From Planctomyces sp. (GTDB taxonomy: Bacteria; Planctomycetota; Planctomycetia; Planctomycetales; Planctomycetaceae): a DNA stretch of 33,511 nt. Position numbers and translations under genes: made by a program. The DNA is taken from assembly GCA_005778115.1 (NCBI GenBank), contig SXKJ01000188.1, positions 1 through 33,511 on the forward strand. The letters run 5' to 3'. Positions within the stretch are counted from its first letter, which is position 1. Every line of letters begins with the position of its first letter. The notes beneath the pieces were generated by a model. The model was not told the DNA's origin. It was given only the letters and a program-made list of their open reading frames with translations, and did not search any database. Shown here one piece after another: positions 25,147 through 33,511 of the stretch.

Positions 25147-26537
25147 ACGGACTCACGACCGACAGTTCATCGTCTTCATCGAAACCGCGCGGCCCACGTT
25201 CGCGGCTGCTTGCGCACAACCTGCGAGTCAGCCAGTGGGACGCGGCGTCGTTCGGCGTGATGGTTGGACTTGGTGAGACCTATCTGCCGCTGTTCGTGCT
25301 GACGGTCGGACTGACGGAGGTAATGTCTGGATTGGTTGTCAGCATCCCCGTGTTGCTGGGGGGCGCATTGCAGATGATCTCGCCGTGGGCGGTCGCGGTG
25401 TTGAAGTCTCACAAACGGTGGGTGCTCTGTTGCTCGCTGTTGCAGGCAGCCAGCTTTGTGCCGCTGATCGTGGCTGCGTTCGTGGGTTACATCCCGCCGT
25501 GGGCCGCATTGGTGGTGGCTTCGTTGTATTGGGCCGGAGGCTTGGGAACGGGGCCGGCTTGGAATGTCTGGATCGGGACACTGGTGCCGCGCACGATTCG
25601 AGCACACTTCTTCGCCAAGCGGACTCGCCTGCAACAGGGGACTGTGCTGGCGGGATTCCTGGCGGGTGGTTTCGCTCTGCAGGCCGGCAAGAAGCATGAC
25701 TTGGCTTTGGGAGATGGGCATGACACGACGTTGGTGGTCTTCGCCGTGCTGTTTTCCGTGGCATTTGTCTGTCGCATCGCGTCGGCGGTGTTTTTGGCCT
25801 CGCAAACCGAACCTCAACCGCTGCCGCCGGATCGTCAACGAGTCCCCGTGCTCGAACAACTGCGGCGTTATCGGCACAGCGCCGGCGGGCGACTGTTGCT
25901 CTACATCATCGTGGTGCAGTTCGGAGTGTGGATCACCGGGCCTTATTTCGCTCCGTACATGAATCGGAAGCTGCATTGTTCGTATTCCGATTACGCGGTG
26001 CTGATCGCGTTCTCATTCGTCTTCAAGATCTTTGCGCTGCCGATATGTGGTCGCTTTGCCAAACGCTGGGGCGCACGTCGGCTGCTGACGATCGGAGGCA
26101 TCGGCATCGTGCCGCTGGCCGGGATGTGGAGCGTGTCTGACAACTACGCTTGGCTGTGTGTGACGCAGGTGATCGCCGGACTCAGTTGGGCGGCTTACGA
26201 GCTGGCGTTCTTTCTGTTGTTCTTCGAGTCGATCCCGGCGAATGAACGAGTCAGCGTGCTGACGCTGTTCAATCTGCTCAACAGTCTGGCGTTGGCGGCG
26301 GGAGCGATGATTGGTGGAATCATCCTGCACTACGCGGGAGAAACTCCGGCGGCTTACCACACGCTCTTCGTGATCTCATCGGGCTGGCGAGCACTCGCGC
26401 TGATCGTCCTGTGGCGAGTACCGTTCATCGATGTCCCAGCGGACTCGGTGAGTATGCAGCTTGAAGAGCTCAGCCCCACGGGTGACCTTTTGGAAGGCCC
26501 CATCCTGTCGAGCTTGCCGGATGAAACGCGGCCTTAA
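25143..26537 (+). CDS. Major facilitator superfamily transporter
   Basis: 464 residues from GTG 25143, overlapping the argH TGA. About twelve hydrophobic segments are visible, with a cytosolic middle loop near 230 ([20 protein letters not shown]). The loop [18 protein letters not shown] between segments 8 and 9 is the MFS signature repeat (R-x-G-x-R-R). Substrate not recognisable. Coupling to argH is unusual and may be an accident of compaction. Ends at TAA 26535-26537, followed by the large repeat F. Confidence 0.88.
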   Translation: MNGLTTDSSSSSSKPRGPRSRLLAHNLRVSQWDAASFGVMVGLGETYLPLFVLTVGLTEVMSGLVVSIPVLLGGALQMISPWAVAVLKSHKRWVLCCSLLQAASFVPLIVAAFVGYIPPWAALVVASLYWAGGLGTGPAWNVWIGTLVPRTIRAHFFAKRTRLQQGTVLAGFLAGGFALQAGKKHDLALGDGHDTTLVVFAVLFSVAFVCRIASAVFLASQTEPQPLPPDRQRVPVLEQLRRYRHSAGGRLLLYIIVVQFGVWITGPYFAPYMNRKLHCSYSDYAVLIAFSFVFKIFALPICGRFAKRWGARRLLTIGGIGIVPLAGMWSVSDNYAWLCVTQVIAGLSWAAYELAFFLLFFESIPANERVSVLTLFNLLNSLALAAGAMIGGIILHYAGETPAAYHTLFVISSGWRALALIVLWRVPFIDVPADSVSMQLEELSPTGDLLEGPILSSLPDETRP

Positions 26538-26561
26538 CCCGAGTTGATCCATGATCTTTTT

Positions 26562-26835
26562 GTAACCCGATGCCTCAGTGTTGAAGTTGCGCGTTTCGAC
26601 AGTCGCGAAGCGACGGCAGTAGGTAGCCGTGGGCGTCAGCAAACGGAAACCGGGTTTGCGACCGCGTTGAGCCGCGAAGCGGCGACAGCAATCTTGCGCG
26701 TCAACCATTTGCTGTCGCCGCTTCGCGGCTCACCGTGGAATTCCAACATTTCTCTGCGGGCTAACGCCCGCAGCTATCTGCTGACGTCGCTTCGCGACTG
26801 AACAGTGCAACTTCAAAACTGACGCTTCGGGTTAC
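26562..26835. repeat. Nested composite inverted repeat F
   Basis: Outer imperfect inverted repeat of about 70 bases: left about 26562-26636, right about 26763-26835, sharing GTAACCCGA, TTGAAGTTGC, CAGTCGCGAAGCGACG and GGGCGT blocks. Inner arms 26668-26691 and 26709-26732 are perfect 24-base complements (TGAGCCGCGAAGCGGCGACA start). A palindromic GTAG-like unit (CTGCGGGC / GCCCGCAG with CTAT head) lies at 26754-26777. The right end GGGTTAC supplies the TAA (26832-26834) of the FHA-kinase gene. It fills the gap between convergent genes. Confidence 0.85.
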
Positions 26836-28097
26836 TGCGTGGACTTCTCCGCGCGGGCCAGTTCTTTCAGCAATTGCGTGGCGTCGACGAAGCGGTCTTC
26901 GGGGCGTTTGGAGAGCAAGCGCATGACGATGCTCGCGAAGACGAGGGGGATGGCCTGATGATATTTCTTCGGGGTCTCAGGCCGCTGGCTTTGGATCATC
27001 TTCGCGATTCTGGCGGCGGTCAGTCCTTCGCACGGGGGGCGGCCGGTGAGCAGCGCGTACAACGTGGCTCCCAGGCTGTAGAGGTCAGAGCGAGCGTCCA
27101 TCCGTTCGCCGAAAATTTGTTCGGGAGAGAGATATGGCAGATCGCCCATGATCTCTCCCGCGCGAGTCGCCGCTCCCAGACCAAGCGAGTCGAGAGCGTT
27201 CGACAGCATCAAGTCTCCCAGTTTGGTGATGCCATCGCTGCGACGGACGAGGATGTTCGCGGGAGTAATGTTCCGATGCACGATCTGATGCGAGGCCGCG
27301 AACTCCAAAGCTTTCGTTACTTCCACGGCGATTCTCAGGACTCGCCGCCAATCCAGCAGCCCCTTCGTGCCGATGCTGGAGATCAACTGCTGGGCCGATT
27401 CTCCGATCACGAACTCGTTGGCGGTCCAGCATAAGCCGTCGGAGATCCCCGCGTCGTAGAGAGCCACAAGATGCGAATGCCGATATGGTCCCATCGTCTC
27501 GATGGTCCGCAGAAAGCGGGTCATCGCCTGAGTGTTGGTCATCAACTCTGGCGAGAACAATTTCAGCGCGATTACCGCCTGGCTGTCTCGATCGACTGCT
27601 CGAAACACGACTCCCGTCCGAGCCTTCGCTTCGACGAACTGAACCTGATAACTCGAAAACGTCTGCCCGACGAGAGTGGCCGGGTCGAGCACGCGACGGA
27701 ACGCCGGTCGTGTCGCGACCGCGCGTTCGAGTGGCGAGGATGACGGACTTTCGTCTGCGGGTATGAACTCTGGCGGACGCATCGGAGCAATCGTTGAGGC
27801 CGAAGGATCGCTGGCGGGAATCCAACACAGTTCCGTGTCGCCGACGCTGATCCGGTCTTCCGGTTGCAATTCGTGTCGGGCAATTCTCACGCCGTTGACC
27901 AGCGTGCCCCAACGGCTGTCCTGGTCGACCAACACCGGACGGCCATCTTCGAAGCAAATCTCAAACTGCAACCGAGACACGCTGGGGTCGTGAAGAGACA
28001 ACTCGCACTCGGCCCCACGCCCGACGCGCAGTCGTTTCTGCGGCGTAACGACGAAGGTCGAGCCCGAATCCGGGCCGGAGAGAATCGAGAGGTGCAT
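26832..28097 (-). CDS. FHA domain + Ser/Thr protein kinase-like (probable pseudokinase)
   Basis: 421 residues from ATG 28097 (AGGATGA about 9 bases upstream); a TTG at 28130 is possible but lies outside the FHA fold. Residues 1-95 are an FHA domain with RVGRGAECELSLHDPSVSRL, binding phosphothreonine. A kinase-like domain follows from about 145. The beta-3 lysine K179 in VIALKLFS is present. HRD is HRN (N276, IVHRNITPANILVR), removing the catalytic aspartate, and DFG reads DLM (D295, LGDLMLSN). The activation-segment YLSPEQIFGE (APE-like) remains. Phosphotransfer is therefore doubtful; ATP-binding or scaffolding is likely. The stop TAA lies in repeat F. Last of a three-gene operon. Confidence 0.9.
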   Translation of the reverse strand: MHLSILSGPDSGSTFVVTPQKRLRVGRGAECELSLHDPSVSRLQFEICFEDGRPVLVDQDSRWGTLVNGVRIARHELQPEDRISVGDTELCWIPASDPSASTIAPMRPPEFIPADESPSSSPLERAVATRPAFRRVLDPATLVGQTFSSYQVQFVEAKARTGVVFRAVDRDSQAVIALKLFSPELMTNTQAMTRFLRTIETMGPYRHSHLVALYDAGISDGLCWTANEFVIGESAQQLISSIGTKGLLDWRRVLRIAVEVTKALEFAASHQIVHRNITPANILVRRSDGITKLGDLMLSNALDSLGLGAATRAGEIMGDLPYLSPEQIFGERMDARSDLYSLGATLYALLTGRPPCEGLTAARIAKMIQSQRPETPKKYHQAIPLVFASIVMRLLSKRPEDRFVDATQLLKELARAEKSTQ

Positions 28098-28147
28098 CGG
28101 ACCGTCATCCTGAATTCGTTCGCGAATCAATGTTGAGAGTCAGAGAA

Positions 28148-29248
28148 TCAACGTCGCACCAGCAAACCGACAATAACCAAGAGCCCTCCCACGACAACGC
28201 TCACGACAAACCAATGGTTGCTGCGAATTTCCTCGGCCGGGGATGAGTCGTGAGGCTTCGGTGAACCGCTGGGGATCGAAACCAATTCGGCCTCGCCCTG
28301 CGGCAATGCGGCGCGTGTCGCGGCGGCAATCAAAGGCACGCCGTCCTGAGCCAGCAAGTTGTCCCAATCGGCGGCGAGCAGCAGGTCGAAGCCGGGATTC
28401 TGCTCCTTCACTTCGCACGAGCACGCTCCGACCAGAAACGCGGCCGAGTCGTGAATGTTCTCTGCCGTCACGCCCGCGCCGATCAGAGGAAAGAGAGCTC
28501 GGCCACGGCCGAAGACCGGGAAGACCATCGGATCGGATCGCTCGGCCAGATCCGATTCGCTGTGCAGCAGCATCTGGATCAACGGTTGCTCGGCCTCACT
28601 GCGCGGGATACGCAAGACCGAGAAAACCAGTTGCAGCGGAGTCGTGGACAACAGCTTGTCCTCAGAGGAATCGGTCAGTTCCGGCAACTTCAGTTTCTGT
28701 TCGAGCTTCTTGAGTTGCTCCTGCAAAAGTGTCTCGGCCGCATCGTCCTTCTCTGGCTGCCCGCTCTCCAACAGCAGCCACACCGCTGTTTGCCCAGCGG
28801 CGAGCCGACCGGCCAGCGTCTTACGAATCGAAGAATCAGTCAGACGAGCGATCGTGTCGCGGTCAAGCGGCCCCGACCAGATCGGCGCGGCGATGCGCAA
28901 ATGAGCCGGATAATGCACCACCAGAGCGGGCAGGGGAGGATTGCTAAGTGAGGTGAACAGCTCGCGATCCTCATCACCTAATTCGTTCACATCGACGACG
29001 CGAAGGGCGAGATTGAGCGACGACGTTTTTTGCTGCTCTTCCAGGTTTCCGATCAATGCCCGCTCGGCATTCGCGAGCGTCCCTCGATGAAACACCGTCA
29101 GGCGATATGGGTCCGGCCGCCAGCGTTCCAGCGCAAAGCGAAAGACCGGAACGTTGCAGGCGTGCGCAGCCGAGACGAATGCCAGGACAATGACCGCGAC
29201 GAACGTCAGCGTCTTCCGATTGCAAATTGCAATGCTTGATCGTCGCAT
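28148..29248 (-). CDS. Exported membrane-anchored 'CNVPVF' protein, unknown function
   Basis: 366 residues from ATG 29248, 3 bases after the stop of the PQQ-propeller gene (translational coupling). It has an N-terminal signal peptide (TLTFVAVIVLAFVSAAHA), then CNVPVFRFALERWRPDPYRL, a segment recurring in planctomycete proteins as I remember it. One hydrophobic anchor closes the protein (HWFVVSVVVGGLLVIVGLLV). Between them are a Glu/Lys-rich coiled-coil-like part (EQLKKLEQKLKLPELTDSSE) and no catalytic motif I recognise. It probably sits in the periplasm bound to a membrane, near the PQQ propeller protein with which it is co-expressed. Confidence 0.75.
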   Translation of the reverse strand: MRRSSIAICNRKTLTFVAVIVLAFVSAAHACNVPVFRFALERWRPDPYRLTVFHRGTLANAERALIGNLEEQQKTSSLNLALRVVDVNELGDEDRELFTSLSNPPLPALVVHYPAHLRIAAPIWSGPLDRDTIARLTDSSIRKTLAGRLAAGQTAVWLLLESGQPEKDDAAETLLQEQLKKLEQKLKLPELTDSSEDKLLSTTPLQLVFSVLRIPRSEAEQPLIQMLLHSESDLAERSDPMVFPVFGRGRALFPLIGAGVTAENIHDSAAFLVGACSCEVKEQNPGFDLLLAADWDNLLAQDGVPLIAAATRAALPQGEAELVSIPSGSPKPHDSSPAEEIRSNHWFVVSVVVGGLLVIVGLLVRR

Positions 29249-29251
29249 GGC

Positions 29252-32200
29252 TTACCAACCTTCCGCATGGATTTCGACGCCGCTCAAGATCGTCGCGTGA
29301 TGTTTGCTGGTGGGATTCGGAGTCAGTTCGATCACGAGGTCATCTCCGACCTGCACTCCGGCAATGTCTTTGACCAAGGAGTGATGACGGCCTCCGGCTG
29401 CTTTCGCAACATCGAGCGACGTCAACGCCGGCTTCCCTTGAAGATGGATATCGAAAATCCGATCTCCCGGTTTCACATCATCCGGTTCGGAGAAGTGTAA
29501 CCGCACGCGGTATTGCCGGAGCTGTTTGTCCGAGTTGCCGAGCTTGATCTTCAACGACGTCAGCCCCTTCGCGCCGGAAGCAGCGACCCAATTCAAGCCG
29601 TCGCCGGTGATCTGTGAGCTGTGACGGCGGAACCACTCCGGCTTCTCTGGCGTGATCGTGACCGCGACGTTCGGCGAGGAACCGCCGACGCTGGGATACT
29701 CCAACCACAGCGTTCCGTCTTCCGCCTTGCGATCACCAGGCGCGCCCAAGTTGATGCCGACGCGCCGCACTGGTTGCTTCGGTGTTTGCGAACCGAACGA
29801 GGTCCACGTCTCAATCTCCGGGGTATGGACCAGCGCCAGAGACGTCTGGTTTTGATAGCTACAGACACAGGTCCGCGTGTAATCGGGGGCGGTGAGGACT
29901 CCGCCGGCTACGATCAAATTATTCGTGCAACTGGAGCGGAAGCCACCGAAGTTTCCGGTTCCGCCGTCGTTGCAGAAATCCAAATAGCCGGCTGCTCCGG
30001 AGCGGAACGTCAGCAAATTCTCTGAAGCCATGGGAGTGTTGCAGCCATGATTGCGCGACCAAGTCCATTCGACCGGCTCGCCGCTGAGCGGGTGCTCGCG
30101 GAGTCGCGGCGTGCCGGTGAGCAGATCGCAGCCGTTGCCCTGCATCAGAATCGTGTCGTGATGAATCATCGCGGGGCCGGTGAAGGTCTTGCTGGACCAG
30201 AGAACCGCACCGGTCTTCGCGCGATAGGCACGCATCCCTTTCGGCTCATCACCGAGCGTGTCACGCGCGGTGCGACCCGCTTCGACCAGCACGTCACGCT
30301 CGGCCGAGTAACTCAGCCAAGTGCCGAAGACATCTTGCTCGGTACTCCAGATTTCCTCGCCGGTCAGCAGATCAAAGACGACGAGCCGCGGTTCGTGTGA
30401 CGGTTTCTCGCCGCGACGCTTCAAGCGGGACAACTCAGCTCCCGACGCGCGATCAATGCAGTACATCCGCCCGCCGCCGAGGCAAATGGCGTTGTGCCGG
30501 AATCCGCTGCGAGCGGTTGCTGTCCACAACACTTTGCCCGAAGCACGATCCATCACGACCAGCCGCTGGCTCGACGAGTAGTTGTCGTTCTCGATCTTGA
30601 GCAGCTTCTCGACGACTGCCGTCGCATCCGCCGCAACTTTCTTCGCGGGCGAGGTCTTCTTGTTGTCGTCATCATCATCGCTGCCGCCGGGCTTGTTCGA
30701 CTTGCTGGAGAACTTGAGCATCGTCGGATCGAAGACCGGATCAGCCCCGCCGATCAAGTAATCGCCATCGACGTTGAGATAGCCCCACAACGGAGCAGTC
30801 TTCGATCCCGCTGACGATGGCAATGTGAACTCGGCAATCTTCTTACCGGTGGCCGGGTCGAGCTTCACGCAAGCGTGCTGATACGCCACGTAGATCCCTT
30901 CGGAGGTGGCGATGTAATTCGTACCGCTGGCGTTCGCTCCTGGCTGATGAGCGGTGTTGTCATAGAGCGTACCGACTCCCGGTAGCGGCGATTCCCACAG
31001 GACGCGCCCCGTGTAGATATCCATCGCTCGTAGCAGATCGACCCCTTCGATGAACAGCCGGCCGTCGAAAACTTGCGGCTGCGGGCCGTGCCCGTGGCGC
31101 GGCAGGATCGCATCGTTCGACGAGCCGCCGAACCACAACAGGCCTAGCGGTGCCTTGACCACTTTGTCTTTCGAGACCCGCGTGTTCGCGGCATCGGCGT
31201 GCTCGTGAGTCCAATTCGCACTGTCGGGCAATGCTCCTTCGCGAATCAACAGCGTCCAATCCCCATCGCCCTTCCAAACAGCACCGGTGAGCCGGAGGGC
31301 GTCAGCCCCCAGACTGGTCAGCGCCGCCGCCCGGGGGCTCACGCCCTCCGGCTCGCCAAAATGAGGCAAACACGCCACGCCACCGTAAGGCCGCAGTGCC
31401 CCGAATGTCTGCTGCACGAACCTTTCGCGATCGCCGTCCGCCATCGGCGGCAGCGACTCGGCGACGATCAGGCTGGCCAGATACGGTGGCAAAGAAACCT
31501 GAAGCGGATCTGCCACGATCACCGAAACCCGCTCGCTCTGTCCGCTGGTACGCAACCGCTCGCGAAACTCGTTGGCCTTCGCGGCGTCCGCTTCGACGAT
31601 CACGATCCGCATCGCGGTTTGCCTCGCAAGCTCCCGCACCAGACCACCAGTGCCGACTCCCCATGCCAAGCAATATCCCTGATTGACTCGCGTGGCCTTG
31701 AAGATTGAGGCGGCCTGCTTGGACCAAATCTCGTTCACCGCGACCGGCTTCGTCACCAGCGGATGTTGCCGTGGCGAGGCGACAGGATCTTTGCCATCTC
31801 CAAAGCAATACAGGCGGCCTTGCAGCGTGACGACAAACAACTTGTCGTCTGCCGCGATCATACTTGTGGGCGTCCCCTCCAGCGCCGCTTCCCAAGCGAC
31901 GCCAGCACCGCCTTTCTCAGGCAGAGGAAGTTTCAGCGCGATGACTCGGCCTTCCGTGCCGGCGTAAAGCCGCGAGCCGGCTTTGATGAGCGCAGTCAAT
32001 CGCGGTGTCTCGGCTTTGCCCAACTCACGCATGGTCCACTTGGCGACTTTGTTGGCGACTCCCTTGCGGTCGGTAGTCTCGACGGGTTTGACCTCCGACG
32101 ATTTCAGATCCTGAGCGTGAATCGCATTCTCGCGATAGTCATAGAATCGGCCGTCCGCAAACGTCAGCAAGTCACCGACGGCTCCGAAATATTTCTCGGT

Positions 32201-33085
32201 CTTCAAGTCGAACGCCGCGCCACCGTTGAAGAAGAACGGATCGACGGCCGCCACCGCTGAACCGCCACCCCGTTTGCCATTCTCGGCGAGTTGGTAATAG
32301 AGCATCTGGCCGGTCGCGCGATCGTAACATGCCGGGACCGAACGCCCGCCCGGGACCAGCAGCTTCGAGCCGATCGCAACCAGCGGACCTTGCGGTGCCA
32401 CGCTGGCAAACGAATCGCTGTTGTGCGGCTGCTTGATGTACATCGAGCCGTCGCCATCGTTGGTCCACAATACCTGCCCTGTCGTGGCGTCGAGCGCATG
32501 CAGAAAGATCCCCATGAACGGCCAGATGCCTGCCGCGAAATAAATCTTCCCATCCTCAATGACCGGTGCCCCGCGCGCCGGCCACGTCGAAATGAGTTGC
32601 TCGTTCCCCAGAATCTTTCGATCCGATGGACCGCCACGGAATCGCCACTCCAGCGATCCATCAGTAGCTCGCAAGCAATACAGGTAGCCGTCATCGGAAA
32701 CGAAGTAGATGTTTTGTTGCCACGCCAACGGAGCGAATCGCACCGGGCCATCCGAGAAGAATCGCCAGACTTCAACACCCGTCCGCGTGTCGTATGCGGT
32801 GACGCTGCCGTCCTGTGACGAGCCGACGAACAACCGCTGCCCGACAACAATCGGCTCATAAGCCGCGTCGAACTGCATCTTGGGCTGATCGGGCCAAGCC
32901 GGCTTCAAACGGGGCAACTGACGCGACCACAGCAGACGCAGTTGCGCCGGCAGTTCATCACGCGAGGCCGCGCTACGCTGCGCATCGTAGCGCCACAAAG
33001 GCCAATCACCGCCACTGGCTACCAATGGTGAGAGCATTACGGCAAGCATCGCGGTGACGAAGTGTCGGCGGGGTATTCGTGACAT
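29252..33085 (-). CDS. Large PQQ-type beta-propeller protein with methyltransferase-like insert and malectin-like C-terminus
   Basis: 1277 residues from ATG 33085. Signal peptide MSRIPRRHFVTAMLAVMLSP, with an RRxF pair that could make it a Tat substrate. The propeller begins SGGDWPLWRYDAQRSAASRD and has several blades of the PQQ/quinoprotein type (VTAYDTRTGVEVWRF, LHALDATTGQVLWTND). Around 447-600 an insert with a SAM-methyltransferase-like Rossmann pattern occurs (YCLAWGVGTGGLVRELARQT then RIVIVEADAAKANEFR). Further blades follow to about 1110 (MDIYTGRVLWE, VVFDLLTGEEIWSTEQ), with an acidic linker SDDDDDNKK, and a C-terminal malectin-like part (RVRLHFSEPDDVKPGDRIFD) as in carbohydrate-binding modules. 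Residues 578-600 are encoded by a paired repeat. First gene of the minus-strand operon. Confidence 0.88.
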   Translation of the reverse strand: MSRIPRRHFVTAMLAVMLSPLVASGGDWPLWRYDAQRSAASRDELPAQLRLLWSRQLPRLKPAWPDQPKMQFDAAYEPIVVGQRLFVGSSQDGSVTAYDTRTGVEVWRFFSDGPVRFAPLAWQQNIYFVSDDGYLYCLRATDGSLEWRFRGGPSDRKILGNEQLISTWPARGAPVIEDGKIYFAAGIWPFMGIFLHALDATTGQVLWTNDGDGSMYIKQPHNSDSFASVAPQGPLVAIGSKLLVPGGRSVPACYDRATGQMLYYQLAENGKRGGGSAVAAVDPFFFNGGAAFDLKTEKYFGAVGDLLTFADGRFYDYRENAIHAQDLKSSEVKPVETTDRKGVANKVAKWTMRELGKAETPRLTALIKAGSRLYAGTEGRVIALKLPLPEKGGAGVAWEAALEGTPTSMIAADDKLFVVTLQGRLYCFGDGKDPVASPRQHPLVTKPVAVNEIWSKQAASIFKATRVNQGYCLAWGVGTGGLVRELARQTAMRIVIVEADAAKANEFRERLRTSGQSERVSVIVADPLQVSLPPYLASLIVAESLPPMADGDRERFVQQTFGALRPYGGVACLPHFGEPEGVSPRAAALTSLGADALRLTGAVWKGDGDWTLLIREGALPDSANWTHEHADAANTRVSKDKVVKAPLGLLWFGGSSNDAILPRHGHGPQPQVFDGRLFIEGVDLLRAMDIYTGRVLWESPLPGVGTLYDNTAHQPGANASGTNYIATSEGIYVAYQHACVKLDPATGKKIAEFTLPSSAGSKTAPLWGYLNVDGDYLIGGADPVFDPTMLKFSSKSNKPGGSDDDDDNKKTSPAKKVAADATAVVEKLLKIENDNYSSSQRLVVMDRASGKVLWTATARSGFRHNAICLGGGRMYCIDRASGAELSRLKRRGEKPSHEPRLVVFDLLTGEEIWSTEQDVFGTWLSYSAERDVLVEAGRTARDTLGDEPKGMRAYRAKTGAVLWSSKTFTGPAMIHHDTILMQGNGCDLLTGTPRLREHPLSGEPVEWTWSRNHGCNTPMASENLLTFRSGAAGYLDFCNDGGTGNFGGFRSSCTNNLIVAGGVLTAPDYTRTCVCSYQNQTSLALVHTPEIETWTSFGSQTPKQPVRRVGINLGAPGDRKAEDGTLWLEYPSVGGSSPNVAVTITPEKPEWFRRHSSQITGDGLNWVAASGAKGLTSLKIKLGNSDKQLRQYRVRLHFSEPDDVKPGDRIFDIHLQGKPALTSLDVAKAAGGRHHSLVKDIAGVQVGDDLVIELTPNPTSKHHATILSGVEIHAEGW
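31289..31354. repeat. Paired inverted repeat inside the PQQ-propeller gene
   Basis: Arms 31289-31312 and 31331-31354, reverse complements with 2 mismatches in 24 bases (GAGCCGGAGGGCGTCAGCCC start). Same type as C1 and the lone arm at 33358. The pair is in frame with the surrounding coding sequence and adds about 22 residues (EPEGVSPRAAALTSLGADAL...). Confidence 0.85.
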
Positions 33086-33210
33086 CTAGCAATCCCAAAG
33101 TCGGTCGGCGGGGCAGGGCAGGGCGGGGGAGCTTGATCAAAGTACTCAGACCATCCGGTGCTTCCCAGCGAGCGGCTATTGAATTCGCGCGAAATCGCTT
33201 TTCAAAACAT
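33086..33210. other. Upstream region of the PQQ-propeller gene
   Basis: No gene is seen. The promoter of the minus-strand operon should be here; no clear pair of boxes stands out. A G-rich stretch (GGCGGGGCAGGGCAGGGCGG) is at about 33102-33128. Confidence 0.5.
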
Positions 33211-33341
33211 GGCTCTCCGCCATTCGTGTTGAAGACGAATTCGTGAGCCGCAAGGCGCTAGCCGCGGGTCGAGGAAAAGAACCCGCGGCTAGCGCATTGC
33301 GGCTCACATGGCACCGAAATCAACACGAATGGCGGAGAGCC
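33211..33341. repeat. Nested inverted repeat G
   Basis: Outer arms 33211-33232 and 33320-33341 are perfect 22-base complements (GGCTCTCCGCCATTCGTGTT start). Inner arms 33243-33269 and 33281-33307 are 27 bases with one mismatch (GTGAGCCGCAAGGCGCTAGC start). It has the same outer/inner plan as repeat F. Confidence 0.88.
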
Positions 33342-33357
33342 CAAAACAATTGACGCA

Positions 33358-33386
33358 GGCGAGCGGGGCTGCGTCTGCCCCCCGGT
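33358..33386. repeat. Single unpaired arm of the C-type repeat
   Basis: GGCGAGCGGGGCTGCGTCTG continuing CCCCCCGGT matches the left arm of pair C1 at 15781 with few changes. No partner arm is found within 130 bases. Confidence 0.75.
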
Positions 33387-33440
33387 CGTGTGGAGAGTTC
33401 ACCTATGAAGTTGCGCGTTTCTACTGAAGACGCTGCTGAT

Positions 33441-33506
33441 GTAGCCGAAATCATCAGATTTCGGAGGTCGATGGCGCGACGTCCGAAATCTGACGATTTC
33501 GGCTAA
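33441..33506. repeat. REP-like inverted pair B2 (GTAG-headed)
   Basis: Arms 33441-33464 and 33483-33506. GTAG then CCGAAATC / GATTTCGG on both sides, spacer loops ATCA and GTCA; the right head reads CTAA instead of CTAC. Same class as pair B1. Confidence 0.85.
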
Positions 33507-33511
33507 AAACA

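Overview
The window is GC-rich and almost certainly comes from a member of the Planctomycetota. The markers are a Planctomycete-type cytochrome c/DUF1592 protein, a formylmethanofuran dehydrogenase B-like subunit (tetrahydromethanopterin C1 pathway), a large PQQ-type beta-propeller protein, an FHA/kinase protein, and an RTX-repeat protein with the 'FEARCLPS'-type N-terminal motif. No rRNA, tRNA, CRISPR array or transposase gene was seen. The species cannot be given from sequence reading alone.

Layout. Positions 1-1841 (minus) hold a 2-hydroxyacid dehydrogenase and a dihydrodipicolinate-synthase-family protein (cut by the window edge). A divergent GntR-type regulator (1993 onward) would be their natural regulator, but it carries an amber codon and is cut off. 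From about 1990 to 5340 the DNA looks decayed: the dead regulator abuts the 3' remnant of a DUF4011-type helicase-like gene (frameshifted and truncated), followed by an amidohydrolase that seems to be two different family members joined. Then come fhcB-like (minus), the DUF1592-type cytochrome (plus) and a dimethylformamidase beta-subunit-like protein (minus).

Positions 11136-17103 (plus) form a run of five genes: acyl carrier protein, KASIII-like ketoacyl synthase, DegT/DnrJ aminotransferase, a membrane-anchored extended SDR epimerase/dehydratase and a GT4 glycosyltransferase. The set suggests a lipid-, amino- and sugar-containing surface product. A FmdB zinc ribbon protein, a lipoprotein amidase translationally coupled to an alpha/beta-hydrolase-like protein lacking its serine, a DUF1444 protein, an RTX-repeat protein, a small exported protein, argH coupled to an MFS transporter, and a minus-strand operon follow. 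That operon runs PQQ propeller with methyltransferase-like and malectin-like parts -> exported 'CNVPVF' protein -> FHA-pseudokinase.

The most striking non-coding feature is a set of about a dozen paired inverted repeats. Most have a GTAG tetranucleotide at the foot of a short self-complementary stem, and arms differ by compensatory base changes. This is the architecture of REP/BIME elements mobilised by REP-associated tyrosine transposases (RAYTs). Several pairs touch gene ends so closely that the repeat supplies the stop codon of the gene (four cases), and one pair lies in frame inside the PQQ-propeller gene. All three convergent gene junctions contain such an element.
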